Below are positions 26,663-35,422 of a DNA stretch of 64,000 nucleotides, in pieces. Both the position numbers and the translations under genes were made by a program. The notes under the pieces are model-generated. The model saw only the letters and a program-made list of their open reading frames with translations, was not told where the DNA came from and ran no database searches. Numbering within the stretch: the first letter of the stretch is position 1; each line of letters begins with the position of its first letter. The DNA comes from Lachnospiraceae bacterium (GTDB lineage: Bacteria > Bacillota > Clostridia > Lachnospirales > Lachnospiraceae), in contig JAFQBM010000021.1 in NCBI GenBank assembly GCA_017399685.1, positions 22,388 to 86,387 of the forward strand, read 5' to 3'.

Positions 26663-26805
26663 ATTCTCTTTGTTGGTGAATTGTGGTAGAATTTATATAT
26701 CCAATTTATAAAAATTGTTACTAGAAAGGTATTTGAAAGATAAGTGTAAAAAATGAAAATATCAAAGCGTAAAGGGATTGTGAATAAAACAGAACGGAGG
26801 TTTTT

Positions 26806-27573
26806 ATGGCACTAATAAAAAATGAAATACCAATATTAGAATTTGATTCGGAAGCACAGGCAGTATTAATGCCTGGACATGGATGGGATTATAAGTTCAC
26901 AGAGAAAGCAGTGATGCTTTTTATGGAACCTGAAATCGAGGAATATGTGTCAAAAAATAAGTGTGAGATTGTTGGGAAGTTTGAGAGTGTAACAAAAACA
27001 TTCTACGTTTATCGAACAGTACATAAGAGTGTAGAAATTACATTTTGTCAGGCACCTTTAGGTGGAGCAGGTGCTGTGCAGATTATGGAGCAGTTAATTG
27101 CAGGTGGAGCAAGGGAGATTATTGCAGCGGGTTGTTGTGGAGCATTGGTAGAAGATACCGAAGGAGATTTTTTCATACCAACTAAAGCCCTTAGACAGGA
27201 AGGTACATCTTATCATTATCTGCCACCTGCAAGGGAAGTTGAACTGGATGAAAGAGCAGTTGGGGCAATCGAGAAGGCATTGATGAAAAATGGGAAAACA
27301 TACCAAAAGTGCAAAACATGGACCACAGATGGTTTCTATCGAGAGACAAAAGAAATGGTATTATACCGTAAAGAGGAAGGATATTCTGTGGTAGAGATGG
27401 AGTGTGCATCTTTGGCAGCATGCGCAAAAATGAGAGGCATTATATTTGGACAACTATTATTTACAGCAGACTCCTTGGCGGATATTGAAGAGCATGCGGA
27501 AAGAAATTGGGGAAATGAACATTTTGCATATGCTATGAAGTTAGCATTTGATGCAGTTTTGGAGGTATCGTGA
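26806..27573 (+). CDS. Nucleoside phosphorylase (PNP/UDP family)
   Basis: This 255-aa cytosolic enzyme is of the nucleoside phosphorylase-I family, which splits nucleosides with phosphate into base and sugar-1-phosphate. It shows Q-A-P-L-G-G-A-G-A-V near residue 85, G-A-R-E-I-I-A-A-G-C-C-G-A-L (phosphate and ribose site), V-V-E-M-E-C-A-S-L-A-A (the E-M-E ribose motif), and the late F-T-A-D-S-L with the catalytic Asp. Base preference is uncertain. The start follows ACGGAGG. It overlaps the next gene by 4 bp. Confidence 0.85.
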   Translation: MALIKNEIPILEFDSEAQAVLMPGHGWDYKFTEKAVMLFMEPEIEEYVSKNKCEIVGKFESVTKTFYVYRTVHKSVEITFCQAPLGGAGAVQIMEQLIAGGAREIIAAGCCGALVEDTEGDFFIPTKALRQEGTSYHYLPPAREVELDERAVGAIEKALMKNGKTYQKCKTWTTDGFYRETKEMVLYRKEEGYSVVEMECASLAACAKMRGIIFGQLLFTADSLADIEEHAERNWGNEHFAYAMKLAFDAVLEVS

Positions 27574-28457
27574 TGAGAACAGAGAAAGAAATGTACCATA
27601 TTATTATGCAAATTGCAGAAGAAGACGAACGTGTCAGAGCTGTATATATGAATGGTTCAAGAACGAATCAAAATGTAGAAAAAGATATATTTCAAGATTA
27701 CGATGTAGTGTATGTCGTAAGGGATACAGAGCCATTTATTGATGAAAAAGAATGGATTAATAAGTTTGGTGAAATCTGGTTTATGCAGTATCCCGATGAA
27801 CATCCGGATTACCCAAGTGACAAGGAAAATTTTTATGGTTGGCTGATGCAGTTTAAAGATGGAAATAGAATAGATTTGCATGTGGAATCCATAAAACATG
27901 CCAAGGAACATATTACAGATGATAAGTTATGCAAAATATTATTAGATAAAGATAATATGTTGCCTAAGATACCGGAAGCTACGGATGAAGATTATTTTGT
28001 TAAGAAACCTACGAAAGAACAATTTTTTTGTACCTGCACTGAGTTTTGGTGGTGCCTTAATAATGTGGCAAAGGGGTTGTGGAGAGAAGAAATTTTGTAT
28101 GTGCAGGATATGATGAACTTTTGTGTGCGTAAGCAATTAGAGAAGATGTTGTCATGGAAGGTGGGGATAAAAACAGATTTTTCTGTTAGTGTAGGAAAAT
28201 CTGCAAAATACATGTACAAGTGGTTAGAGCAAGAAGAATATGAAAAGTATTTATCTACCTATGCCACAGGAAATGCAAAAGATTGTTGGCGGGCAGTATT
28301 TGAAATGACAGGTTTATTTTCAACGATAGCAAAGAATGTGGCAGAAAAATTAGGGCATGAATATAATTCGAAAGAGGAAAAAGCCTGTATGGACTTTTTG
28401 AATCTTGTTCGTGATTTACCAAAGGATGCGAAAGAAATCGTTAAGGGTAAGGAATAA
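27570..28457 (+). CDS. ANT(6)-like aminoglycoside 6-adenylyltransferase family protein
   Basis: This 295-aa nucleotidyltransferase has the N-terminal M-N-G-S-R-T-N-x-N-V-x-K-D-I-F-Q-D-Y-D-V-V, the GS and D-x-D-type catalytic site of AadE/AadK streptomycin adenylyltransferases. The C-terminal helical domain is complete (length about equal to AadK, 284 aa). It may confer streptomycin resistance, but many chromosomal homologues do not. It overlaps the nucleoside phosphorylase gene by 4 bp, suggesting a shared role in nucleotide or small-molecule metabolism. Confidence 0.85.
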   Translation: MMRTEKEMYHIIMQIAEEDERVRAVYMNGSRTNQNVEKDIFQDYDVVYVVRDTEPFIDEKEWINKFGEIWFMQYPDEHPDYPSDKENFYGWLMQFKDGNRIDLHVESIKHAKEHITDDKLCKILLDKDNMLPKIPEATDEDYFVKKPTKEQFFCTCTEFWWCLNNVAKGLWREEILYVQDMMNFCVRKQLEKMLSWKVGIKTDFSVSVGKSAKYMYKWLEQEEYEKYLSTYATGNAKDCWRAVFEMTGLFSTIAKNVAEKLGHEYNSKEEKACMDFLNLVRDLPKDAKEIVKGKE

Positions 28458-28548
28458 ATGTCGTTATAATGGTGGAGCGTATATAGTATCATAGAATATA
28501 GAAAGGGATGGTTTATCATATAGCAAAGCAGGTATTGACATAACCTAT

Positions 28549-29391
28549 ATGGACACAATAAAAAAAGAAATGTCAAAGCATCTGGAAACAAGTGATAAAC
28601 GTGTTTTGAATGGATTAGGCCCCTTTGCTTCTTTGTATGACATTCATTTTCCGGAGATTAAAAATCCTGTTTTGGTATTGAAATCGAAAGAACCTGGTTC
28701 GAAGCAAAAACTTGCAATGGAATATGGTTATACTGAATCGATTTGTCATGATATGATCAATCATCTGGTAAATGATATTGTGGTTATGGGAGCCAAGCCA
28801 TTAGCGGTGTTAGATACCATTGTGTGTGGCAATGCAGAAAAAGATACGATTAAATCCTTAGTAAAAGGAGTATCTGAAGCATGTAAAATGAATGAATGTT
28901 CTCTGGTAGGCGGTGAAACCTCTATACAGCCCTTGGTAGTGGAATCGGGAGTTTATGTTCTTACTTCGAGTATTGCTGGCATTGTGGAAAAATCAAAGGT
29001 AATTGACGGTTCTGCAATCGAAGAAGGTGATGCTATTTTGGCAATTGCTTCCAATGGTTTACATACAAATGGATATTCCTTAGTACGTTTGTTAATGGAT
29101 AAAATGCCACAAATTAAGCTGGAAAAAATAGATGGATTAAGTGCGAAAATTGATTTGTCCAAGATACGGGTGTTGAATATTTTTAAATACATTCGGAATG
29201 GTGGAAATGTCAGTGATGAAGAAATGTTGCGAACATTTAATTGTGGAGTGGGGTTTAATTTAGTTGTACCTCAAAAGAATAAGGATATGGTCATGAAACA
29301 TATCCAACAATTCTATGATTGCTATGAAATTGGAAAAATAGAAAAGGGAGATAATAAAGTAGTATTTGAAAAACGAATGAATTGGTTGTAG
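28549..29391 (+). CDS. AIR synthase-related protein (PurM-like), damaged 5' end
   Basis: This 280-aa protein of the PurM/PurL fold has L-V-G-G-E-T-S, the glycine-rich ATP segment A-I-A-S-N-G-L-H-T-N-G-Y-S-L, and a C-terminal F-N-C-G-V-G-F-N. It is shorter than canonical PurM (about 340 aa). The same frame upstream of ATG 28549 encodes L-S-Y-S-K-A-G-I-D-I, the usual PurM N-terminus, but no start codon precedes it before TAG at 28492. An ATG at 28508 is one base out of frame. The gene may thus be slightly broken, or use an unusual start. Confidence 0.75.
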   Translation: MDTIKKEMSKHLETSDKRVLNGLGPFASLYDIHFPEIKNPVLVLKSKEPGSKQKLAMEYGYTESICHDMINHLVNDIVVMGAKPLAVLDTIVCGNAEKDTIKSLVKGVSEACKMNECSLVGGETSIQPLVVESGVYVLTSSIAGIVEKSKVIDGSAIEEGDAILAIASNGLHTNGYSLVRLLMDKMPQIKLEKIDGLSAKIDLSKIRVLNIFKYIRNGGNVSDEEMLRTFNCGVGFNLVVPQKNKDMVMKHIQQFYDCYEIGKIEKGDNKVVFEKRMNWL

Positions 29392-29413
29392 TTAGTAAAA
29401 TACAAATAAAAAT

Positions 29414-29442
29414 TTGACAATAACTATTACTTTTCTTATACT
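29414..29442 (+). promoter_or_regulatory. Sigma-A promoter of the interrupted CD3324-like gene
   Basis: TTGACA (29414-29419) and TATACT (29437-29442) are 17 bp apart, just upstream of the 5' fragment of the gene split by the insertion sequence. Confidence 0.75.
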
Positions 29443-29479
29443 GTAGGATAATAGAGCTTTGTATTGGTGTGATATATGA

Positions 29480-29517
29480 TTACCAGCAGAATTGATAGAA
29501 ACCATACAACAATATGT
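29480..29517 (+). pseudogene. 5' fragment of a CD3324-like gene
   Basis: The plus strand encodes L-P-A-E-L-I-E-T-I-Q-Q-Y-V up to the insertion point, continuing at 31197 after removal of the insertion sequence. A TGA just upstream of L-P-A-E-L separates it from a plausible start, so the 5' end also looks damaged. Confidence 0.6.
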
Positions 29518-31188
29518 GAGGGCACTGAAAAAAGCATTGTTTTTTGTATAAATCATTATAATATAAACAAAAAATCTCAAAAGAAGAAAATTTTATAATA
29601 ATTTCTTTTGGGATTTTTTATTTAACTCCTTTATTTACACTCTTTGATGCATTATTTTTCGTTCAATAGCTTTATTATTCTTTTAAGATTTACTGCAAAT
29701 ATTGTTATTGCCCCTTGCATTTGCATACTAACCAGACCTGATGATGATGCAACATCATAACCATGTCTGTTCTTTAATTCACTATTTTTTGCTTCTATTT
29801 TATATCGTTCTTTTGACTTTTCTTTGAAATATTCTGTTTCCTGAAATTTTGCCTGTTCGCTGTGCATATCACAAATCAATGTTTCTGAATATGTCTTTTT
29901 TTTACTGTTTTCCTTATAACATCCTTCTCTGTAAGGACAACATTTACATTTCTCTATATCAAAGAAATATACCATTCTTGGATTCTTATTTTTCTTTTCA
30001 GTTTTTCGTTTATCCAAATATTTGCGAATAGCTAAATGTCCCGCTTTGCATTGATACATTCCTGCATCTTTATTAAATATAAATTCATTTTCCTTTGTAC
30101 GATTTCCTTGAGTGATGATGCTATTTAACCTTGCAATTAGTTCATAATTATTTTCTTGTGAATCTTCTATGTTATCTTTGCCGGAATATGCTTTATCTCC
30201 AATAACTGTAGTTACTTCCATTCCCGCAGCTCTGCTTTTCTGAACCAGTTCAGACAACTCTTTTCCATCAGGCTTTTCACCGCTTGTAATAGTTGCTGCT
30301 GTAATAATACGTTCTTCCGTCATTGCAATATGTGTTTTATAGCCAAAAAATGAAGTGTCAGCTGTTTTATGCCCTATTTTTGCATCTTCATCTAAAGAGA
30401 TCTTCAAATGTTCCAAATCATCATCCATCGTTTCCTGTAACAGATTTAATTTTTCTGATATATTTGGGTAATTACAGAGACTTTCGTTATTTTTTATACT
30501 ATCTATAAGCTTGTTGCAATAATCAATTTCTTTTTCCAATGATATTTCTGTATTTTTTGGTGGAAAATGTTCTTTCATATTTTCATCTATTTTATATACT
30601 GCATGACGCAGTTTTTTTGACTGTTCTTGTAATGCCTGTTGTGGTGTTTTTGAATTGTATCGGGATTTCGTATGTGTTGCATCTACAATAATACTCTTTG
30701 ATTTTATGATGTTATTTTCGATGGCAATAGCAACAGTTTTTGAAATAAGAATATCCAAAAGATTAATATCTTTTAAACGTAATTTACGAAATTTTGTCAA
30801 TGAACTCGGATTTATTACATTTTCTTACGGTGCCATATCCAAAAAATATTTAAAAGACATATCATATTTGGAACGTTCAACTACATCTTCGTCTGATAAA
30901 TCATAAATAATTTTCAAAAGAAGATATTTGAACATACGAATTGGAGGAATCGCATTACGCCCATTATCTAAAGAATATTTATCAATCAATTCATCATATA
31001 TAAAGTCAAAATCTACTAATTCTTTAATTTTTCTCAGAATATTATCTTTTGGTACAACCAATTCATATATTTTCATGTATGGACTTAAAATCATTTTTTG
31101 CTGTTGAACTAACATAAAAACACCACCTATATTTGATAGCTATATTATATCAAATATAGGTGGTATAATCCACTTTTTCAGTGCCCTC
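29518..31188 (-). mobile_element. IS1182-type insertion sequence
   Basis: Terminal inverted repeats GAGGGCACTGAAAAA (29518-29532) and TTTTTCAGTGCCCTC (31174-31188) are perfect over 15 bp. An 8-bp target duplication CAATATGT flanks both ends (29510-29517 and 31189-31196), showing recent transposition. The 1671-bp element carries a single transposase gene on the minus strand and splits a CD3324-like gene. A palindrome, CCACCTATATTTGATA and TATCAAATATAGGTGG, lies inside the right end before the transposase start (about 31121-31164). Confidence 0.9.
29652..31115 (-). pseudogene. IS1182-family transposase with in-frame ochre codon
   Basis: The N-terminal 96 residues (I-P-P-I-R-M-F-K-Y-L-L-L-K-I near residue 57) end at TAA (30827-30825). 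The same frame continues with E-N-V-I-N-P-S-S-L-T-K-F-R-K-L for another 390 residues, including V-D-A-T-H-T-K-S-R, T-V-I-G-D-K-A-Y-S-G (DDE aspartate) and a C-terminal K-x-R-Y-K-I-E-A-K-N-S-E-L-K-N-R-H-G. Total length equals a full IS1182 transposase (about 480 aa). One base change (GAA or CAA to TAA) explains the break, so it is inactive unless read through. Confidence 0.85.
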
Positions 31189-31196
31189 CAATATGT

Positions 31197-31440
31197 TCAG
31201 GGGGAATACATTTACATTCCAATTAAGGACAAGATAGAAAAACAGTCTCCAATGGAATATGAGATGGAATTGCAAAAAAGGGATGAACATATTTTTAGAA
31301 AATCCTTGGAAGGTGTAAACAATAGAAAACTTGGGATTATGTATCATTTGTCAGAATCCAGTATCAGAAGAATTATTATAAATCAAAGAAAGAGGTATCA
31401 AACTATGGAGGATAGAGTGAAAAACTTTCTAAATCATTGA
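31197..31440 (+). pseudogene. 3' fragment of the CD3324-like gene
   Basis: The sequence continues Q-G-E-Y-I-Y-I-P-I-K-D-K after the insertion, and ends with a helix-turn-helix-like segment, G-V-N-N-R-K-L-G-I-M-Y-H-L-S-E-S-S-I-R-R-I-I. CD3324-family proteins are about 85-100 aa putative DNA-binding proteins. Without the insertion the protein would have about 95 aa. Confidence 0.75.
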
Positions 31441-31458
31441 AATGTAAAAAATCAAACA

Positions 31459-31698
31459 GTGACTCAGATATATGACACGACCTGGCAGGTGGGGGAAACA
31501 TATATTTTGAAAGTATATGATAACCTTACTTTGTTGGAAAGAAATATAAAAATCATTACCATACTGGATGATTTGGGGATTCCGGTGGGGAAAATAGTGC
31601 CTACTGCTGAAAATACTATGAAGATTTATCAGTTTGTGGATGATAATGAAGATAAGATAATGAAGAGTATATATGATGTGTGGAAAGGTGACATGTAA
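31459..31698 (+). pseudogene. Fragment of an aminoglycoside phosphotransferase-like kinase
   Basis: The 79 residues contain T-T-W-Q-V-G-E-T-Y-I-L-K-V-Y and L-L-E-R-N-I-K-I-I-T-I-L-D-D-L-G-I-P-V, matching the N-lobe (ATP lysine strand and helix) of APH-family kinases. The sequence then jumps to an unrelated short tail and stops; the catalytic loop is missing. It follows the CD3324-like fragment, a pairing I have seen for this family. Confidence 0.5.
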
Positions 31699-31763
31699 AT
31701 ATATACCTGGTTATGCTGGTGGTTAGCTGGATATGTCATGAATAATTCCGTAAAAGAAAAAAT

Positions 31764-31866
31764 TAGGGCTGATACATTAAGAAAATGATACAAGATATAG
31801 AATCGGTATGTTAAAAACAGGCTATATCTTGAAAGATTTTTCTTAATGTGACAGCTCTATTTTTAT
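31764..31866. terminator. Long bidirectional terminator hairpin
   Basis: AGGGCTGATACATTAAG pairs with CTTAATGTGACAGCTCT with small bulges, enclosing a second stem GATATAG/CTATATC. A-rich and T-rich flanks suit termination in both directions. Confidence 0.6.
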
Positions 31867-31923
31867 TGTTTGAAATTTTGTACTTAATTCAACTTAAGAA
31901 TGTGAATCAGTTTGGTTTAATAA

Positions 31924-32265
31924 TCAGCATTCTGGCTTTGGAGGCTTTTTATCACATTCATCAAGAATCGGTACAATTAAGTCCAGTTTTGCCTTTAGTA
32001 TGGTTTCAAGGTCTGTGATTTTATCAATGGTATCTTGAACGGATTTGTTGACTTCAAGAATATCCTTACTATCACAGTTATGCAAGGTAAGAACTTTCTG
32101 AATTTTTTCACCTTCCGCATTTAAGATGTGGGAAATCGCAGTTTCCTCCAATGCAATAGATTGAAGAAGAGATGCGGCAGCACAACAGGTTTCAATGTGT
32201 TCACATTCAATTTTTGGCATACTCATAGGAGATGGCTCCGTAAGCTTTTTATATATGGTATGCAC
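31924..32265 (-). CDS. Small helical protein with a spore/collagen-like-protein C-terminal motif
   Basis: This 113-aa protein contains L-L-Q-S-I-A-L-E-E-T-A-I-S-H-I-L-N-A-E-G-E-K-I near residues 34-56. That motif is frequent in clostridial and Bacillus small surface proteins and in the C-terminal domain of some collagen-like exosporium proteins. Cysteines cluster near residues 22-30 (E-C-E-H-I-E-T-C-C) and at the end. A structural spore or surface role is an inference from this motif. It is a single gene convergent with the fragments on its left. Confidence 0.6.
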   Translation of the reverse strand: MHTIYKKLTEPSPMSMPKIECEHIETCCAAASLLQSIALEETAISHILNAEGEKIQKVLTLHNCDSKDILEVNKSVQDTIDKITDLETILKAKLDLIVPILDECDKKPPKPEC

Positions 32266-32507
32266 AAAGTAGTAAAATGTGAACCTGATTCAGAGGTTAG
32301 TTTTTGCTTCGTGAAGTGAATTTGCATGCAGAAAGCAATATGTAGCTGTTCACATGTGAACAGTTACATATTGAGTGAAATAAAACCTTCCTAAATAAAA
32401 TTTTACTTGTAAAATAAGGAAGAAAAAGGTATCATGATATCAAGGAGAAAAGAGTTCGTCGGGGGAAGCAAAACATTTTAAAATGCGAATTACGGAGGAT
32501 TACAATC

Positions 32508-32855
32508 ATGATGAAGAAAGTAAAATTGGTATTGGCATTTTTGTGGGAATCAATGATAGCATTTACAGCTCCATTTTGTATTGGACTTCTTTATATGGAT
32601 TTTACAGGACATTCTAAAGGTTACGGATATGAGTTAGGCAGCGAGCGGGGATTGTATGTGTGGTTTGGTTTTATTGAGCTTATCATTTGGATATTACTGT
32701 CCGTTCCATGTGGTGTATATCTGTTTAAACAAATGAGAAAAATTGGACTAAGAGCTGTCTGGCTCACGGCAGGTGTAATGTTGTTGCTATTTGCATGCTG
32801 TATTTTGCTGATGGGAGTAGATGAGTTTCTTGCTTGCTTTGGATATAAACAATAG
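32508..32855 (+). CDS. Small membrane protein, three predicted transmembrane helices
   Basis: This 115-aa protein has hydrophobic segments at about residues 8-30, 48-70 and 83-106, with a short extracytoplasmic loop G-H-S-K-G-Y-G-Y-E. No family is recognised. The start ATG-ATG follows ACGGAGG. It is 30 bp upstream of the Ham1-like gene and may be co-transcribed with it. Confidence 0.6.
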   Translation: MMKKVKLVLAFLWESMIAFTAPFCIGLLYMDFTGHSKGYGYELGSERGLYVWFGFIELIIWILLSVPCGVYLFKQMRKIGLRAVWLTAGVMLLLFACCILLMGVDEFLACFGYKQ

Positions 32856-32885
32856 AAAAAAATAACCGTATTTTAGGAGGAAATC

Positions 32886-33491
32886 ATGAAGATATTATAT
32901 GGCACAGGAAATCCGGCGAAGCTGGATGCAATGAAAAGGCATTTGGTTGGTTTGGGAATAGAAGTGATTGGTCTCAGGGATATTGATATGGAAATACCGG
33001 AAGTAATGGAAGATGGGAATACGCCTTTAGAAAATGCCAGGAAGAAGGCGGTAGAATACTATCAAGCATTTCAGATGCCTGTTTTTTCCTGTGATTCAGG
33101 ACTATATATCGAGAATATACCCGAAGAGGAACAACCAGGGGTTCATGTGCGAACCATTAACGGAAACTATTTATCAGATGATGAAATGATTGATTATTAT
33201 GTTGGATTAGCAGAAAAATATGGAGATTTAAAGGCACAATACAAAAATGCCATCTGTCTGGTGCTGAACGAACAGGATATTTTTGAGGCAATGACAGAAG
33301 GTATGGCAAGTGAACCCTTTATCATCACTTCCAAGCCTCATAAAATCAGAAAAAAAGGATTTCCCTTGGATAGTCTTTCTATCGATATAAAATCAGGGAA
33401 ATATTATTATGATTTAGGGGAAGAAGAATTGGATGAGGTTGCTGTGGGAGATGGATTTTTGGAGTTTTTTAAACAGCATTTTCATGTTTAA
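32886..33491 (+). CDS. Ham1/RdgB-like non-canonical purine NTP pyrophosphatase
   Basis: This 201-aa protein has the N-terminal G-T-G-N-P-A-K-L-D-A-M (substrate loop), E-D-G-N-T-P-L-E-N-A-R-K-K-A (metal-binding glutamates) and S-C-D-S-G-L-Y-I (catalytic D-S-G-L). These support hydrolysis of dITP or XTP to the monophosphate. The C-terminal P-L-D-S-L-S-I-D segment differs from the usual G-Y-D-P-x-F, so it is a divergent paralogue and its substrate may differ. The start follows TAGGAGG. Confidence 0.8.
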   Translation: MKILYGTGNPAKLDAMKRHLVGLGIEVIGLRDIDMEIPEVMEDGNTPLENARKKAVEYYQAFQMPVFSCDSGLYIENIPEEEQPGVHVRTINGNYLSDDEMIDYYVGLAEKYGDLKAQYKNAICLVLNEQDIFEAMTEGMASEPFIITSKPHKIRKKGFPLDSLSIDIKSGKYYYDLGEEELDEVAVGDGFLEFFKQHFHV

Positions 33492-33525
33492 AACAATATG
33501 GAAATAGTAAAACGGAGGGAATTAG

Positions 33526-34626
33526 ATGAGGAAGAGAAAAAAAGTATTTTTACTGGTGACAATTTTTTTATTGGTATTGCTGGCAGGATGTATTAGTGAT
33601 AGCCCGGAGCAAAAGAAAATTAATAAACAAAATATAGAACAGGCAAAGATAAATGCTCAAAATTATATTGAACAGAAGTATGGTTTTACTGCTGAAATTA
33701 CAGATGCTATTCTTGAAAGGCAGCATGGTATATTTGGAAGTTCACCTCGATCTACGGTTCTTGTAAAAATGCAATATGATGGGAAAGAATTCAATGTTTA
33801 TATAGATGGTGCAAATGTAAATATAGATGGTGCAGATGATTATCAGGTCGAATTAATTACTGAATCAATTGAAAGTTTTTTTACGGAATTGATACCAGGA
33901 GAGTGTAGTATTTATCTGTTAGGGGGCGATGTACGTGTTTCTTATGATGAAATAGAAAATGAATTTGACATCATGTTTTCAAATTATTTTGATGGTACTA
34001 ATTTTGATGAAGTTTTAGGAAAAAGTCGTTGTGAAATTGTTGCAGAATATGTGCAGCAAGATTTTTCTTCTTTGGGAGAAGAGTGTTTTAGTAATAAGAT
34101 GTTTTCCAGTGAGAATATTTATGTGACATTCATTTCTTATCGTTCCCATGATTGTATGCAAATGGTAGGAAGAGATCATAGTAATGATGAAAAATATGTA
34201 GTATATATTGATAACGATTTATCAATTAATAATGGGGTGATTACAAAGAAAACATATGAGATAGGACATTTTGATGATTTCTACTATTATGTTCCAGGAG
34301 GAGTGCCGGAAGATGTTACATTTAGAAAAATAGTTCCAGATGATGAAGACTGTTGGGATGGACATGGTATAATAGATGGCACATTTTTGACAGATGCATA
34401 TTCTGTGAATTGTGATTATGAATGTGAAGTATATATATATTATCCATGGAATGAATTGGAAAATCTTCCTACTGAGAAAATATCAATGACAATATGCAGG
34501 GAAAAGGAAGGAGAAAAGAAATATTCGGCAGATGTTTCGATGTTTTGCAATGTTGGGGAGTATATAGTCTATGAGATACCAGTAGAAAAAGACGATTCTC
34601 TTTATTTTGCTTTTATGAAAAAGTAG
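33526..34626 (+). CDS. Lipoprotein of unknown function
   Basis: This 366-aa protein has a lipoprotein signal: K-R-K-K, a valine/leucine-rich core, and lipobox L-A-G-C (cysteine at residue about 22). The mature part begins with a charged helix (residues 30-55), then beta-rich sequence. No domain is recognised. It is probably anchored on the outer membrane face. A terminator follows it, so it is not part of the downstream sigma factor operon. Confidence 0.65.
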   Translation: MRKRKKVFLLVTIFLLVLLAGCISDSPEQKKINKQNIEQAKINAQNYIEQKYGFTAEITDAILERQHGIFGSSPRSTVLVKMQYDGKEFNVYIDGANVNIDGADDYQVELITESIESFFTELIPGECSIYLLGGDVRVSYDEIENEFDIMFSNYFDGTNFDEVLGKSRCEIVAEYVQQDFSSLGEECFSNKMFSSENIYVTFISYRSHDCMQMVGRDHSNDEKYVVYIDNDLSINNGVITKKTYEIGHFDDFYYYVPGGVPEDVTFRKIVPDDEDCWDGHGIIDGTFLTDAYSVNCDYECEVYIYYPWNELENLPTEKISMTICREKEGEKKYSADVSMFCNVGEYIVYEIPVEKDDSLYFAFMKK

Positions 34627-34672
34627 GGACAGGTGGATGTTTGAATGTAATTAAGTTTTTCTCGTAAAGATT

Positions 34673-34725
34673 CAGAACCAATCAGATGTATTATAACATC
34701 GTTAGTGATTTGGTTCTGTTTTTTT
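34673..34725 (+). terminator. Terminator of the lipoprotein gene
   Basis: CAGAACCAATCA pairs with TGATTTGGTTCTG (one bulged T), with an inner GATGT/ACATC stem, followed by seven T. Confidence 0.85.
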
Positions 34726-34936
34726 ATATAAGTGTGTATGGATTTAGATTATGTTCAATATAGGTAATTTAAAATATTTTGTAACCTTTTTTGGTTTTGG
34801 AACTCTAATAGGTATAAGACATGTCTTAAATTCCTGTATTTTGAAAAACTTTTACATGAGGACATTTGAAAACAGGATAAATTTAATCTGTGATAAATTA
34901 ATAAGATGGATTGTACTAGAAAGGAAGGAGGAAATA

Positions 34937-35422
34937 GTGGCTATTTTTAAAGAAGTTTATAAAGAATACGGGAAAAGAGTTTATTATTTCCTGCTTTCCC
35001 TTACTGGTGATGAAAATATGGCGGAGGAATTGTTGCAGGAAACTTTTTATCAGGTATTTTTGAATATTGATAAATTCGAAGGAAAAAGCAGTGTATATAC
35101 GTGGATTTGTCAAATTGGGAAAAATGCATGGATAAAAGAATGTAAAAGGAGAAGCAGATTTACAGATAAATCCGTTGAAGATGAAACAGTAAAAGATTTT
35201 GCGGTTTCACCAGAAGAGGCGGTAATTAAGAAAGAACAGTGCAGGAAAATCCGGGAGGCAGTTCAAAGACTGCCGGAACCATACAAAGAAGTTTTCGTGC
35301 TGCATGTGTACGGAGAAGTCAAATTAAGAGAGATTGCTGCAATGTATGAAAAATCAGAGAGCTGGGCAAAAGTGACCTATTTTAGGGCGAAAGAAAAAAT
35401 CATAAAGGAGGCAGGATTATGA
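34937..35422 (+). CDS. ECF-type RNA polymerase sigma factor
   Basis: The start is taken at GTG 34937, since AAGGAGG lies 5 nt before it; an upstream in-frame extension to 34751 has no good start. The 161-aa protein has sigma region 2 (Y-Y-F-L-L-S-L-T-G-D-E-N-M-A-E-E-L-L-Q-E-T-F, residues about 17-38) and region 4 (L-P-E-P-Y-K-E-V-F-V-L-H and L-R-E-I-A-A-M-Y). It redirects polymerase to stress or envelope genes. Its stop overlaps the start of the anti-sigma gene by 4 bp. Confidence 0.88.
   Translation: MAIFKEVYKEYGKRVYYFLLSLTGDENMAEELLQETFYQVFLNIDKFEGKSSVYTWICQIGKNAWIKECKRRSRFTDKSVEDETVKDFAVSPEEAVIKKEQCRKIREAVQRLPEPYKEVFVLHVYGEVKLREIAAMYEKSESWAKVTYFRAKEKIIKEAGL

Noticed and set aside
28549..29391. 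Canonical purM assignment
   Set aside because: The protein is about 60 residues short and sits outside any pur cluster, so only AIR synthase-related is supported.
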